Below, one piece after another: positions 47,638 through 58,333 of a DNA stretch of 64,000 bases (positions are counted from its first letter, which is position 1; every line of letters begins with the position of its first letter). Made by a program: the position numbers and the translations under genes. The notes under the pieces were generated by a model. The model was not told the origin of the DNA. It saw nothing but the letters and a program-made list of their open reading frames with translations, and made no database searches. Source of the stretch: Paenibacillus sp. CC-CFT747 (lineage in GTDB: Bacteria; Bacillota; Bacilli; Paenibacillales; NBRC-103111); contig CP106741.1 of the NCBI GenBank assembly GCA_030323305.1, positions 4,091,501 through 4,155,500 of the forward strand, written 5' to 3'.

Positions 47638-48603
47638 TTGGAACAACTAGTGAGGCAGACCGCCTCGGGCAAGAGCAGGGCCGGCATCCGGAGCCGCAGC
47701 TCTCTGGTCAAAGCCATACGCCGGCATTGGGTTCTTTATTTGCTCATCGCTCCGGTTATCGCCTATTTCCTTATCTTTTGTTACTTTCCCATGTACGGAG
47801 TCCAGATCGCTTTCAAGAACTTCACGGCGGCGAAAGGAATATGGGACAGCCCGTGGGTGGGCTTTGTTCATTTCGAACGGTTTTTTAAAGGGTATTACTT
47901 CTCGAGGGTCATCCTTAACACTCTGCAGATCAGCCTTTATTCCCTCGTCATCGGATTCCCGGTCCCTATCCTCCTCGCCCTCATGATCAATGAAGTCCGG
48001 ACCAAGTGGTTCCGCAGCTTTGTCCAGACCACCACCTATGCCCCCCACTTTCTATCCTTAACCGTTGTCGTCGGAATTCTGTTCGCCCTGCTTTCCACCC
48101 AAAAAGGAATTGTCAACCACGCCCTGCGCGGGCTCGGGCTGGAGCCGATTGCTTTCATGACCGACCCGCACTGGTTCAAAACGGTCTATGTCCTCTCCGA
48201 CATCTGGCAGCAGATGGGGTGGGGGTCGATCATATACCTCGCCGCCCTAAGCGGAGTGGATCCCCAGCAGCACGAAGCCGCGACCATTGACGGAGCCAGC
48301 CGGTTAAGACGGATCTGGCATATCAATGTGCCGGCCATCATGCCGACCGTCGCCATTCTGTTCATACTCAACATGGGTAGTTTGATGGGCGGAGGAAGCC
48401 TGGAGAAGCTCCTGCTCATGCAGCATGACCTCAACCTGGAAAGCTCCGACGTTATATCGACTTATGTGTTCCGGACAGGGATAGGCGGGGCGGAGTACAG
48501 CTTTGCGGCGGCTGTGGGGCTCTTTAACTCGGCCGTTAACTTCCTGCTGCTCGTCTCTGTCAACTACATAGCCCGGAAAGCGGGGGAAACAAGCCTATGG
48601 TAA
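47638..48603 (+). CDS. Carbohydrate ABC transporter permease, LplB-like
   Basis: An intact binding-protein-dependent permease of 321 residues with six helices. It has the typical N-terminal hydrophobic start WVLYLLIAPVIAYFLIFCYF, MYGVQIAFKNF, and the EAA loop EAATIDGASRLRRIWHINVP that contacts the ATPase. The start is TTG 47638 with AGGAGGG at about ten bases. It overlaps the next permease by seven bases. The closest characterised pattern is LplB/YteP (oligosaccharide uptake). No ATPase gene is nearby, so a shared MsmX-like ATPase elsewhere is presumed. Confidence 0.92.
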   Translation: MEQLVRQTASGKSRAGIRSRSSLVKAIRRHWVLYLLIAPVIAYFLIFCYFPMYGVQIAFKNFTAAKGIWDSPWVGFVHFERFFKGYYFSRVILNTLQISLYSLVIGFPVPILLALMINEVRTKWFRSFVQTTTYAPHFLSLTVVVGILFALLSTQKGIVNHALRGLGLEPIAFMTDPHWFKTVYVLSDIWQQMGWGSIIYLAALSGVDPQQHEAATIDGASRLRRIWHINVPAIMPTVAILFILNMGSLMGGGSLEKLLLMQHDLNLESSDVISTYVFRTGIGGAEYSFAAAVGLFNSAVNFLLLVSVNYIARKAGETSLW

Positions 48604-49507
48604 CCCAGACGACTCTTAAATCAGGCGGACGGATCAAGCAATCCGCCGGCGACCGGGTTCTCGATCTCTTCATCTACGTGTGGCTGATCTTCGTCGCCAT
48701 GCTCGTGCTGTATCCGCTCGTCTATGTATTCAGCGCTTCCATCAGCAATCCCGAGCACGTCGTGACGGGCAAAATGTGGCTCATTCCGATGGATTTCACC
48801 TCCGTCGGGTACACCAAGCTGCTTCAGGACAAGGATGTGCTGCTGGGCTACCGGAACACGCTGTTCTACGTCTCGGCCGGTACCCTCGTCAACGTGGTTA
48901 TGACGGTATTGGCTGCTTACCCGCTGTCGCGCCGAGATTTCGTCGGCCGAGGGGCCATCACCGCGTTCTTTGCTTTCACCTTGTTCTTCAGCGGAGGCCT
49001 AATCCCAACCTATCTGCTGATCAAGAGCTTACATATGGTCAACACCTTCTGGGCGATCATCATCCCTACGGCCGTATCGGTGCTGAATATTGTCATCATG
49101 AGAACGTCTCTCGAGCATGGGATTCCGAATGAGCTTATCGAGTCCGCCTCGATGGACGGCTGCGGCGACCTTAGGATGCTTTTCCGGATCGTGCTCCCCT
49201 TGTCCCTGCCCATTCTGGCTGTTATGGTGCTTTATTACGCCGTCTGGAACTGGAACACTTACTTCAATGCCATGATCTACTTGAACGACCGGGAGAAATT
49301 CCCCTTCAGCTGTTCCTGCGGGATATTCTCGTCCGGGGAGAATTTAACGAGTTGCAGACGGGCGAATTCTCCATCCAGCGGGTGCTGGAAGGGGAGACGA
49401 TCAAATATGCCATGGTTATCGTGGCGAATCTGCCTATGCTGCTCCTCTATCCGTTCCTGCAGAAGTACTTCGTCAAAGGGGTTCTCATCGGTGCCATTAA
49501 GGGATAA
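48597..49507 (+). CDS. Carbohydrate ABC transporter permease, LplC/YtcP-like (one frameshift)
   Basis: The second permease, 303 residues and six helices. It starts at ATG 48597 inside the end of the first permease. It shows LVYVFSASISNPEHV, LPLSLPILAVMVLYYAVWNW and an EAA-like loop IESASMDGCGDLRMLFRIVLP. One lost C near 49303 (AAATTCCCCTTC) moves the apparent end to 49535; the repaired end reads PLQLFLRDILV and then QKYFVKGVLIGAIKG, the family terminus. It forms a heterodimer with the preceding permease. Confidence 0.92.
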
Positions 49508-49554
49508 CCCATCCCTTATTCACAATATTCTTTGAATTATGGGAGGTCTGGGGT

Positions 49555-51179
49555 ATGAAAGCAAGAAAAGCGTTGCCGCCGGTTCTGGCTGCGGTGATGG
49601 CGGCCAGTTTGGCGGCCGGGTGCTCGGACAAAAGCGGAGGGGCGGAAGCCACTCCGAAAACGGGAGAGAGCGCCAAGGATGTCAATACGATGGGGTTCCC
49701 GATCGTCAAGGAGCCGATCAAGCTGACGGTCTTTGCCGCAAGGGCGGACTCGGCCCCCGTCAATTGGAACGAAGTGGAGATCTGGAAGGAATACGCGAAG
49801 ATGACCAACGTCACGGTCGACTGGCAGCTCTCTCCCGCGTCCGACGCGGCCGCTCTGACCCAGAAGCGGAATGTCCTTATGGCCAGCGGAGATCTGCCGG
49901 ATTTCTTCCACACGGCGAGGTTCTCGACCACGGATATCGCCAACTACGGCAGCCAGGGCCTGCTCATTCCGCTTAACGATCTGATCGACAAGTACGCCCC
50001 GAATGTCAAAAAGCTGTTCGAAACCAACCCGGAGGTGAAGAAGGGATTGACGATGCCGGACGGCAAAATCTATTCCCTTCCGACCTTCTACGACCCTTCC
50101 TTCCGCTCGGTCGTCATCGGCTCCGAATTCTGGGTCAACAAGAAGTTCCTCGATGCTCTCGGCATGAAAGAGCCGACGACAACCGAGGAGTATTATCAAT
50201 ACTTGAAGGCGGTCAAAACCCAGGATCCGAACAAGAACGGCAAGAATGATGAAATTCCTTTCGCGGCTAGCGGGGTGCTGGGCGGAATCGGCATTGTGGA
50301 TGCGCTTAAGGGGGCCTGGGGCTGGGCAACCACGGCAATACCCACGGCCGGGTGGATATGGATCCCAAGACGAACAAGCTCCGCTTCGAGCCGGCCGACC
50401 CGGGCTACAAGGAGCTCCTTGAATATTTGAACCGGCTGTATAAGGAAGATCTGTTCATTCCGGATATCATGACAATCAAGGGGCCGGAAATGCTCGCCAA
50501 AGGGAAGGAAGGACTGTACGGCTCCTTCGTCCACATTAACGAGAAGTCGAGCTTCGGCACCGACACGAACAGCTACGTGGGCATGACGGCGCTGAAAGGA
50601 CCTCACGGAGACCAGGTCTTTTCCCGTGCCCGCTCCCCGCTGATCGACATTGGCGCCTTCGCCATCTCCAACAAGAACAAATACCCGGAAGCCACCATTC
50701 GCTGGGTTGATTACTTCTACAGCGAGGAAGGCAGCAAGATGTTCTTCATGGGCATCAAGGACAAGAGCTACGTGGAGAAGCCGGACGGCACGCTGGATTA
50801 CAGCGACGAGCTGAAGAAGGATAAAGAAGCCCAGAAGAAATACGTCACGTTCGCGGGCGGCTTCTATCCGGCGATGCTGACCAAGAAAACGTATTTCGGC
50901 GGCGAAAGCTTCCCCGAGAACCAGGAAGCCGTGAAGAAGATCGACCCTTACTACCCGAAGGAAGTATGGCCGGCCTTCACGTATACCCAAGAGGAATTGG
51001 CCCGGTTCACCCCGCTGACGAACGACATCAACAAATACGTGGATGAAATGACCGTGAAATTCATTATGGGCAACGCTCCGTTCACCGAGTGGGACAATTA
51101 CCTGGCTACGCTTAAGAAAATGGGGCTGGACGATTACATGAAAATTTACACGGCCGCTTACGAACGCTACAAAAAGTAA
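49555..51179 (+). CDS. ABC transporter sugar-binding lipoprotein (one frameshift)
   Basis: An extracellular solute-binding lipoprotein of 541 residues, LipO/LplA-like. The signal peptide ends in the lipobox SLAAGCSD, so Cys near residue 23 is lipidated. The body shows the family-1 binding-protein pattern (FFHTARFSTTDIANYG, PLNDLIDKYAPN, KIYSLPTFYD, TTTEEYYQYLKAVKTQDPN, then ISNKNKYPEATIRWVDYFYS). One lost G near 50318 (TGGGGCTGGG) splits it. GGGAGG precedes ATG 49555. It supplies substrate to the two permeases before it. Confidence 0.92.
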
Positions 51180-51266
51180 CCGCTCCAACCGAATGACCAA
51201 CCGCCGGAAGCTTCTTAGGACCAGCAGCCGCATTATCCAAAACCATTTAGGAGGAATCATGCCCTT

Positions 51267-53612
51267 ATGCTGCGCAAACCCTTAAGCGTACTGTCGTCCG
51301 CCGTCCTTCTGGCCGCTCTGCTTGCCCCGGTTACGAAGGCGGATACCTCGCCGGATTTCTCGGTCTGGGTACCGACCAATTCCGAGAAAGTGCTGCGCGA
51401 TCAAGCCTTCCCGGCCGGGGCCGAGGCGGGCACCCAGCACCTGGAGATGGGAGCCGCCCGCAACGAATACGAGAGCGGGCAGGTCATCGTAAAAGCGGGC
51501 GACACTCCGCTTCGGAAGCTGCAAGTATCAGTAAGCGAGCTTAAACAGACGAACGGAAGCGCCAAAATCCGTCAGGAAGACATCCAGCTGTTCCGGGAGC
51601 ATTATATCCAGGTGACCAAGCCGACCACCGGGGCTTTCCCGGCCGGCTGGTACCCGGACGCCCTGATCCCGCTGGACGGATTTCTGGATGTGCCCGCCAA
51701 CCAGAACCAAGGCATTTGGATCAAGGTCAAAGTCCCGAAGGGACAGGAGCCGGGAGACTATACCGGGACCGTGACGCTTCACGAAACGGGCAACCCGATC
51801 GTGATTCCCGTCCGGCTGACGGTATGGGATTTCGAGCTTACGGATGAGAGTCACTCCGAGACGGCCTTCACGCTATGGGGGATCAGATCTCCTATGCCCA
51901 TAACGGGGTGCAGGGGAGGAGTTCTGGAAGTTCCTCGACAAGTACTACTGGGCTTCCGTTGACAGCCGCATCGTCCCAAGCTATCTGCCGGTCCCAACGG
52001 GAGACATCGACCAGTTCATCCAGCTGGCCGAACCGTATATCCTCAATCCAAAGGTAACCTCCTACCGGCTTCCGCTGTATCTGGATGCCCAGAGCCAGCC
52101 GGATTGGGCCAAAACAAAGCTTCTCGTCGACCGGCTGCGGGAGAAAGGGCTTCTCGCGAAGGCGTTCTTCTACCTGGGCGGGCAAATCGATGAGCCGGCT
52201 CCCGCCGTTTTCCCGAAAGTCCGGGACTATGCCCAGAAGATGAAGGAAATCGCGCCGGACGTCCGCCACTTCGTTACGACGCAGCCTACGGATGAGCTTG
52301 TTCCCGATGTGAACAACTGGATCGCCTTGATCAACAAGTACGACAAGGATTATGCGCAGGAACGGCAGGCGGCCGGAGATCACGTCTGGTGGTACACCAG
52401 CGTGAATCCGAAACATCCGTTTCCGTCCTATCATATTGACGATGAGCTGCTGAGCGCCCGGCTGCTTTCGTGGATGCAGAAGGATTACGGCGTGGAAGGC
52501 AATCTCTTCTGGTCCACGACCATCTTCAAGAAATACGACGGCAAGCAGTACGTGCCAAGAGACGTCTGGACGGATCCTTTGGCATTTCCGGGGGCAAACG
52601 GGGACGGGTATCTGTTCTACCCGGGAACGCAGCTAGGTATAGACGGACCGGTCGGCACCATCCGACTGGAAGCCATCCGGGAAGGGATGGAGGACTATGA
52701 ATACCTGTGGCAGTTGGAGCAGCACATCAAAGAAACGGCATCCCGTCTTGGCGTAAAGGATTATCCGGTGCACGATTCCCTGCAATTCTACTACGACCGC
52801 CTGTACAAGAACATCCGGAGCTTTGCGGACGATCCGGCTAATCTTCTGGACGTCCGTGCAGACGTTGCAGAGGAAATCACCTCCACGGACAAAGGTCCTC
52901 TCGCTCTGGTTGGAGTGACGGGCACCGGCGGAATCCGGCAACTGACCATCCATACCGAGCCGGGGGCGGAAGTACGGCTTGGAGACCGGGTGCTGGCCCC
53001 TTCGGAGAAGGGCGCCTCCTATGACAAGTTCACAGCAGAGATAGCCGTCCACAACGGGCCGAATAAAGCAGTTCTCACCATAACCCGTGACGGAGTATCC
53101 CGTACCCTAACCAAAATCATTCAGGTTAACGGGGAGGAGCCGACGGTTCCCGTTGTTTTCCAGGATGCCGAAACGCCGGCGGATCTTCAGAAGCTGACCT
53201 CGTCCACCGTGAACTTAAGCCTGTCCGATGAATATGCGACCAACGGACAGCATTCCTTGAAGGCGGAGTTCAAAGGGGAGTGAAGTTCCCCAATTTCCGT
53301 ATGATGGACGCAGGCAAAGGCATCCCGACAGGGGATTGGTCCAAGTACAAAGCCCTGGAGTTCGATGTGCATAATGTCGGAGAAACGGCCAATTTCTATG
53401 TGAAATTCCACCAGACGAACGGGAAGACGGATGATACGTTCATCCAGTTCGTCCGTCCGGACCGGAGCAAGACCATTCACGTCGACCTGTCCGATCTTGC
53501 CCTGGATTTGACGCAGATGAAGGGAATCGAGATCTGGATGTGGCAGCAGCCTGCGGCCAAGGTGATTTATTTCGATAACTTCCGGTTTCTAAGTGCCGCA
53601 TCGGGGACATGA
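51267..53612 (+). CDS. Secreted DUF4091 glycoside-hydrolase-like protein (three frameshifts)
   Basis: A secreted protein of 782 residues. A signal peptide (SVLSSAVLLAALLAPVTKAD) precedes beta-sandwich modules (NEYESGQVIVKAG, PLDGFLDVPANQNQGIWIKV, GDYTGTVTL). The centre has the TIM-barrel-like DUF4091 region: FFYLGGQIDEPAP, HVWWYTSVNP and a C-terminal RLEAIREGMEDYEYLWQL. A final carbohydrate-binding-like domain (ATNGQHSLKAEFKG, IYFDNFRF) ends it. Lost G residues near 51880, 51918 and 53279 make four frames. Placement behind a sugar ABC system suggests it trims an extracellular glycan for uptake. Confidence 0.83.
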
Positions 53613-53655
53613 GCTTGGCTTGTGCACGCTGAAAAGAAAAAGGAGAGATTGAGCC

Positions 53656-54489
53656 ATGCGGTTTACTTTTCTCGGGACAGGGGCGGCAGAGGGGATTCCC
53701 TCTCCGTTCTGCTCCTGCCCTGCCTGTACCGACGCCCGGTTAACGGGAGGTAAGAATGTGCGGAGAAGGCAGAGCGTTCTAATCAACGACGATCTGCTGG
53801 TTGATCTGGGACCGGACGTTTTCGCCTCGTGCGCTGCCTTCGGAATTAGCTTAACGGGCCTGCGCCATGTGCTTATCACGCACAGCCACCTGGACCATTT
53901 CAGTCCGGATAACCTGAAGCTGAGAGCCCGCGGGTTCCGTCTTGAGACCGAGCTTCCCGAGATTGATGCCGCCGGTCCTCCATCCGTATGGATGAAATGG
54001 GAGGAATCGGGCGGGTCCGACCGGGAGGCCGGCATTCGGAGACGGCCGGTCCTGCCCGGAAGCCGTTTCGAGCTGGGCGCCTACCGGATCCGTTCCCTGC
54101 CGGCCGTCCACCAGCTTCGCACCGGGGACGCAATGAACTACGTGATCGACGACGGAACCGCCACTCTGCTGTACGCCTCGGATACCGGTTATTACGAAGA
54201 AGAGGTGTGGAAGGAATTGGAGGGGTACCATTTCGATGCCGTGATTATGGAAGGAACGCTCGGTTTCCGATCCTCCGGCAGGGAGCACCTGAATTTCGGC
54301 GATCTCGGCCGCATGATGGAGCGTCTGGAGAAGATAGGGGCCATCGGGAGGGAAACGGTCCGAATCGCTACCCATTTTTCCCATCAGAGCGTGGAGCCGT
54401 ACGAGGAAACCTGCCGGACGTTGGAGGCCATGGGAATCGAGTGTGCCTTTGATGGGCTCACCCGGCAGGCGGGGAACCGTTCCCGCTGA
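53656..54489 (+). CDS. PhnP-like metallo-beta-lactamase-fold phosphodiesterase
   Basis: An intact MBL-fold hydrolase of 277 residues. It starts LGTGAAEGIPSPFCSCPACT, the N-terminal pattern of PhnP and related cyclic phosphodiesterases, where the Cys motif helps bind metal. The HxHxDH motif is LITHSHLDHFSPDN; further ligands are PAVHQLRTG, LYASDTGYYEEE and RIATHFSHQSV. It is the last gene of the sugar operon, 43 bp after the DUF4091 gene with GGAGAG upstream. Its substrate may be a phosphodiester in the same catabolic route, which is inference. Confidence 0.88.
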   Translation: MRFTFLGTGAAEGIPSPFCSCPACTDARLTGGKNVRRRQSVLINDDLLVDLGPDVFASCAAFGISLTGLRHVLITHSHLDHFSPDNLKLRARGFRLETELPEIDAAGPPSVWMKWEESGGSDREAGIRRRPVLPGSRFELGAYRIRSLPAVHQLRTGDAMNYVIDDGTATLLYASDTGYYEEEVWKELEGYHFDAVIMEGTLGFRSSGREHLNFGDLGRMMERLEKIGAIGRETVRIATHFSHQSVEPYEETCRTLEAMGIECAFDGLTRQAGNRSR

Positions 54490-54556
54490 TTTGGCGCAGG
54501 GCACTGCCGCATTCCCAAAAGGCCAACCGGAGACCTCCGGTCGGCCTGCCCATAAG

Positions 54557-54590
54557 AAAAGTCAACCCATCACGGGTTGACTTTTTCTTT
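54557..54590. terminator. Bidirectional terminator between two sugar loci
   Basis: A perfect 12-bp stem (54557-54568 with 54574-54585) with a 5-nt loop and T residues; it directly precedes the stop of the convergent lipoprotein gene. Confidence 0.92.
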
Positions 54591-54591
54591 G

Positions 54592-56124
54592 TTACTTGAT
54601 TTTCTTTTCCTCCAAATATTGGAGCCACTGCTTCTTGTATTCGGCTTGGATCTTCTCAAGGCCGGCCGCTTTCGCTTTCTCCATGAAGATCTTCAGTCCG
54701 CCTTCCACATCGTCGACGAGACCCATTTCAAGCGGTTTCAAATATTGCTTCTCGACTTGCTCCAGGGCGGCCTTCTCGGCTTGGTAGGACGTATAATCTT
54801 CCGCGAAGCCAGAGTAGATGTCCGGTTTGGAGATTTTGTCCAGCTGGCTGAAAATTTCCTTCACGCCGTCATAGCCTTTGTCGAACAGCATGTATTCGGG
54901 GTTTCTCCACGACCAGCCGTTCATGGCCTCGCGAGGGAAGCCGTTCGTCTTGGCGTCGCCAATCATCTGATAGTAACCGTTCTCGACCTTATAGTTGGTT
55001 CCCTCGATGCCGTATTCGGTCAGCTGGTTGTACCGCTTGTCGGTGACGAGCTTCTCGTAGAAAGCGATCGCTCGGTCGGCGTGCTTGCTGCTCTTCGGAA
55101 TGGCGAATCCGTTTCCGATCGGATTGACGGGAGTCGCGTACCCTTTAATGAACGGGAACGGGGAGTAAGCCAGCTTCCAATCCGGATGACCCGCTTGGGT
55201 CTTCGTGTTCATGTCGTTAAACATGGACGGGTTGTGGGACATGAGTGCGGCGGATTTGCCGTTGATGACCAGGTTGTTGGCGAGCTCCTTCTCGTTCAGG
55301 ACGTTTTTGGACCAGAAGCCTTTGTCCGCCCACTCCTTGGCGACCTTCAAGCCGGCCAGATGCTCGGGAGATCCCCAGAACGAGGTCATTTCCTGGGGCT
55401 TGGTGTATGGCGCGGTTACACCGTAAGGGAAGGAACCGGCCGGATTGACCTTCAGTTCTTTGTAGTTGTTCATGTTGAAACCGGAAGCGAGCGGGAACAG
55501 GTCCTTCTCGTTCTTCTTGATTCCGTCGAGGTATGCCCCGAAGGTTTCGATGGAATCGGGCTTAGGAAGGTTGTACTTCTGGCGCAGGTCCTCCCGGTAA
55601 ATGAAGCCGCCGGTCGTATACTCCTTGTACGTGGACGGAACGGTATAAATCTTGCCGTCGATGCGGGCCGTTTCCCACATGTCCTTCGGCACGAAGCTGT
55701 TCAGCTTAGGGGCATACTTCGGAACGAGCTCATCGAGCGGCTGGAAGGCACCCTTCTTCGCGTACTGCTGGTAGCCGAACCAGTTGGCCGTGTAGATCAG
55801 GTCGATGTTTTGGCCTGAGGTCAGAAGAAGCTTGTACTTGGTGGTGTTGTCGGTCCAGGGAATGTAGTTGAATTTGACGGTTGCGTTCAGGTCCTTAAGG
55901 GCCATCTCGTTGATCTTGCCTTCAATCACCGGCAGATCCTTCGGCGCTTCGCCGAGCATATACAGCTGAAGCTCGACCTTCTCGGATGTATCCAAGCCTC
56001 CGTTTGCGGTTGGGGCTGTCGTGGCCCCGGCTTTGGGTTCCGAGCCGCCGCATCCGGCCATCAGACCGGAGAATAATGCCAAACTTGCTCCAAGTGCTCC
56101 CCATTTTACTGCTTTGCTGCTCAT
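54592..56124 (-). CDS. ABC transporter sugar-binding lipoprotein, second system
   Basis: An intact 510-residue extracellular solute-binding lipoprotein. The signal peptide ends in SGLMAGCGGS, with lipidated Cys near residue 25. The mature protein has ELQLYMLGEAPKDLP, NIDLIYTANWFGYQQYAKKG, KIYTVPSTYKEY and NPIGNGFAIPKSSKHADRAI, typical of LplA-like oligosaccharide binders with long C-terminal helices. It is the last gene of the minus-strand operon after two permeases and ends at the shared terminator. Confidence 0.93.
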   Translation of the reverse strand: MSSKAVKWGALGASLALFSGLMAGCGGSEPKAGATTAPTANGGLDTSEKVELQLYMLGEAPKDLPVIEGKINEMALKDLNATVKFNYIPWTDNTTKYKLLLTSGQNIDLIYTANWFGYQQYAKKGAFQPLDELVPKYAPKLNSFVPKDMWETARIDGKIYTVPSTYKEYTTGGFIYREDLRQKYNLPKPDSIETFGAYLDGIKKNEKDLFPLASGFNMNNYKELKVNPAGSFPYGVTAPYTKPQEMTSFWGSPEHLAGLKVAKEWADKGFWSKNVLNEKELANNLVINGKSAALMSHNPSMFNDMNTKTQAGHPDWKLAYSPFPFIKGYATPVNPIGNGFAIPKSSKHADRAIAFYEKLVTDKRYNQLTEYGIEGTNYKVENGYYQMIGDAKTNGFPREAMNGWSWRNPEYMLFDKGYDGVKEIFSQLDKISKPDIYSGFAEDYTSYQAEKAALEQVEKQYLKPLEMGLVDDVEGGLKIFMEKAKAAGLEKIQAEYKKQWLQYLEEKKIK

Positions 56125-56196
56125 AGTTTGCCTCCCTTGTTTTCTTGTCCTAATATGTCAGCGGAAAAAGCGGCCGGAAGGCTCCCTCTTTCCGTA

Positions 56197-57090
56197 CTAA
56201 CCTTTTACGGCCCCGACTGTCAAGCCCTTAACGAAGAAACGCTGGACGAACGGGTAAAGAAGAAGGATCGGGCCGGTGACGATAAGCGCCATCGCGAGCT
56301 TCGTGGATTCCATCGGAATGTCGACGGCGACCGTCACTCCTGTGCTTGCTCCGAGGTCGGCCAGGAAAGACATGGTGTTGATGATGTTGTACAGGTAATA
56401 CTGCAGCTCATACTTGTGAGGATCGTTGATGAACAGGGAAGAGTGGAACCAGCCGTTCCAATACCCCAGGGCCAGGAACAGGCCCACGGTGGCGATGCCC
56501 GGCATGGCGAGCGGAACGACAACCTGGTAGTAGATGCGGAAGTCGTTGGCCCCGTCGATCTTCGCCGATTCCACGATTTCGTCGGGAATGGTGGTCCGGA
56601 TAAAGCTTCTCATCAGGATGATTAGAAAAGGGGACATGAGCCCCGGGAAAATGAGCGCCGTGTACGTGTCGGTCAGGTTAAGATAGGAGGTCATCATGAT
56701 GTACCACGGAACCAGGCCGCCGCTGAACAAGGTGGTAAAGTAGATGAAGAACATGCAGCGGTTGCGGTAACGGAAATCTTTTCTTTGAAGGACATAGCCC
56801 GCCATGGTCATCAGAAAGAGGCCGATTGCGGTTCCGACGATAGTTACAAAGGTGGTCACCCCATAGGCACGGACGATGGGAGAGGGAGCGGCGAAAATGG
56901 CTTTATAAGCCGCCGAGGAGAATTCCTTAGGAAAGAGACGGTAGCCGTCCCGGATGATCGATTCGTTCGAGGTAAGCGATCCGGACAGGATCAGCAGGAA
57001 CGGAATCAAGCAGATTAGGGAAGCTATGGTAACGAGCGTGTAGGCCGAGAATGTGAAGATAACGGATTTTTCCGATTTGCGGGTATTCAC
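56197..57090 (-). CDS. Carbohydrate ABC permease, LplC/YtcP-like, second system
   Basis: An intact six-helix permease of 297 residues. It shows the N-terminal VTIASLICLIPFLLILSGSL, the mid-protein TTLFSGGLVPWYIMMTSYLN, the EAA loop VESAKIDGANDFRIYYQVVVP and the C-terminal RFFVKGLTVGAVKG characteristic of this subfamily. It starts 24 bp after the other permease and is followed by the lipoprotein gene. It needs an external ATPase, as no nucleotide-binding subunit is encoded here. Confidence 0.93.
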   Translation of the reverse strand: MNTRKSEKSVIFTFSAYTLVTIASLICLIPFLLILSGSLTSNESIIRDGYRLFPKEFSSAAYKAIFAAPSPIVRAYGVTTFVTIVGTAIGLFLMTMAGYVLQRKDFRYRNRCMFFIYFTTLFSGGLVPWYIMMTSYLNLTDTYTALIFPGLMSPFLIILMRSFIRTTIPDEIVESAKIDGANDFRIYYQVVVPLAMPGIATVGLFLALGYWNGWFHSSLFINDPHKYELQYYLYNIINTMSFLADLGASTGVTVAVDIPMESTKLAMALIVTGPILLLYPFVQRFFVKGLTVGAVKG

Positions 57091-57114
57091 GGCAGGGTCA
57101 CCTCCTGGATAGGT

Positions 57115-58038
57115 CTAGAACAAAGCATAGTCTTCGTTCGATTTTTTGATGAGGTAGTTCACGGTAATGATCAGGATGAAGCCGAAGAGAGACTGGTACA
57201 GACCGGCCGCCGTCGCCATGCCGATGTCGAAGGTTTCCTTCAGCGAGCGGAAGACGTAGGTGTCGATGATGTCCGTCGTGCTGAATAACAGGCCGTTGTT
57301 CCCGATAAGCTGGTAGAAGAGGTCGAACTGGCCCTTCATAATACTGCCGATGGAGAACAGCAGAAGCAGGAAGAAGGCGGGCATAAGCATAGGAATGGTA
57401 ATGTAGCGGATTCTCTGCAGGATGGTGGCGCCGTCGATGCGGGCCGCTTCATAATACTCGTCGCTGATCCCTGTGATGGAAGCCAGGTAAATGACCATGC
57501 TGTAGCCGATTTGCTTCCAGAGATAGAAGGCGATCAGCAGAAAGATCCAAATCCAGGGCGTGTTGTAAAAGTTGACCGGAGCGATATCGAACGATTTCAG
57601 CATCGTGTTCACGAAGCCGGTTTCATAGTTGAACATGTTGTAGGAAATGGCGCTCAGCAGAACGAACGAGACGAAATAAGGAAGGAACAGGACGGACTGG
57701 GTGATCTTCTTGAACCATTTGCCGTGAATTTCACTCAGCAGCACCGCAAACAGAATGGCGAGAATGTTCTTAAAAAAGATAAACGCCAGATTGTAGCCGA
57801 TGGTGTTGAGCGTGAGCTCCACCAGCTTCCCGGATTTCCATAGGAAGGAGAAATTCTCGAGGCCGATGAATTGGCTTCCGAATAACCCTCCGTTAAAATC
57901 GAACCGGGTAAAGGCAAAATAGATTCCGACCATCGGGATATAGGAATTGATCAGAAAGAAAAGCAGGGTGGGAACAAGCATTAGGAACAGGAGCTTGTTT
58001 TTGTTCAGTTCATACAGAAATCCGCGTTTGCGCAACAC
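57115..58038 (-). CDS. Carbohydrate ABC permease, LplB-like, second system
   Basis: An intact six-helix permease of 307 residues. It begins RGFLYELNKNKLLFLMLVPT and has the LplB-like IPMVGIYFAFTRFDFNGG, the EAA loop YEAARIDGATILQRIRYITIP and YVFRSLKETFDIGMATAAGLYQ. It is the first gene of the minus-strand operon, divergent from the membrane-anchored AraC regulator, with GAGGTAAC upstream of the start. The 295-bp intergenic region must contain both promoters. Confidence 0.93.
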   Translation of the reverse strand: MLRKRGFLYELNKNKLLFLMLVPTLLFFLINSYIPMVGIYFAFTRFDFNGGLFGSQFIGLENFSFLWKSGKLVELTLNTIGYNLAFIFFKNILAILFAVLLSEIHGKWFKKITQSVLFLPYFVSFVLLSAISYNMFNYETGFVNTMLKSFDIAPVNFYNTPWIWIFLLIAFYLWKQIGYSMVIYLASITGISDEYYEAARIDGATILQRIRYITIPMLMPAFFLLLLFSIGSIMKGQFDLFYQLIGNNGLLFSTTDIIDTYVFRSLKETFDIGMATAAGLYQSLFGFILIITVNYLIKKSNEDYALF

Positions 58039-58333
58039 CGGTTTGTTACCTCCTCAATGGCTGTCTGTTGGTTGGGAAGCCGCCTCAGCCACAGCGTAAA
58101 CGGCTTCCCGGTTGCGTTTGATTGTAACCCCGGTCCGGATGGAAGATAAAGTTTACCTTGCTCCCTTTCGTGAATTTTCTTGACTTTTGGGGGGAACGAG
58201 GGTGAACTTTGGGCACAGGGGTGTCATTTCTATACTTTTTGTGGTATCTATCTGGTACCTTGACTCTATTCCGTGTATACTACTTAGAACATGTTTTTCC
58301 ATCCGGCTGCGAAAAAGGAAAGGAGCGATCCCA

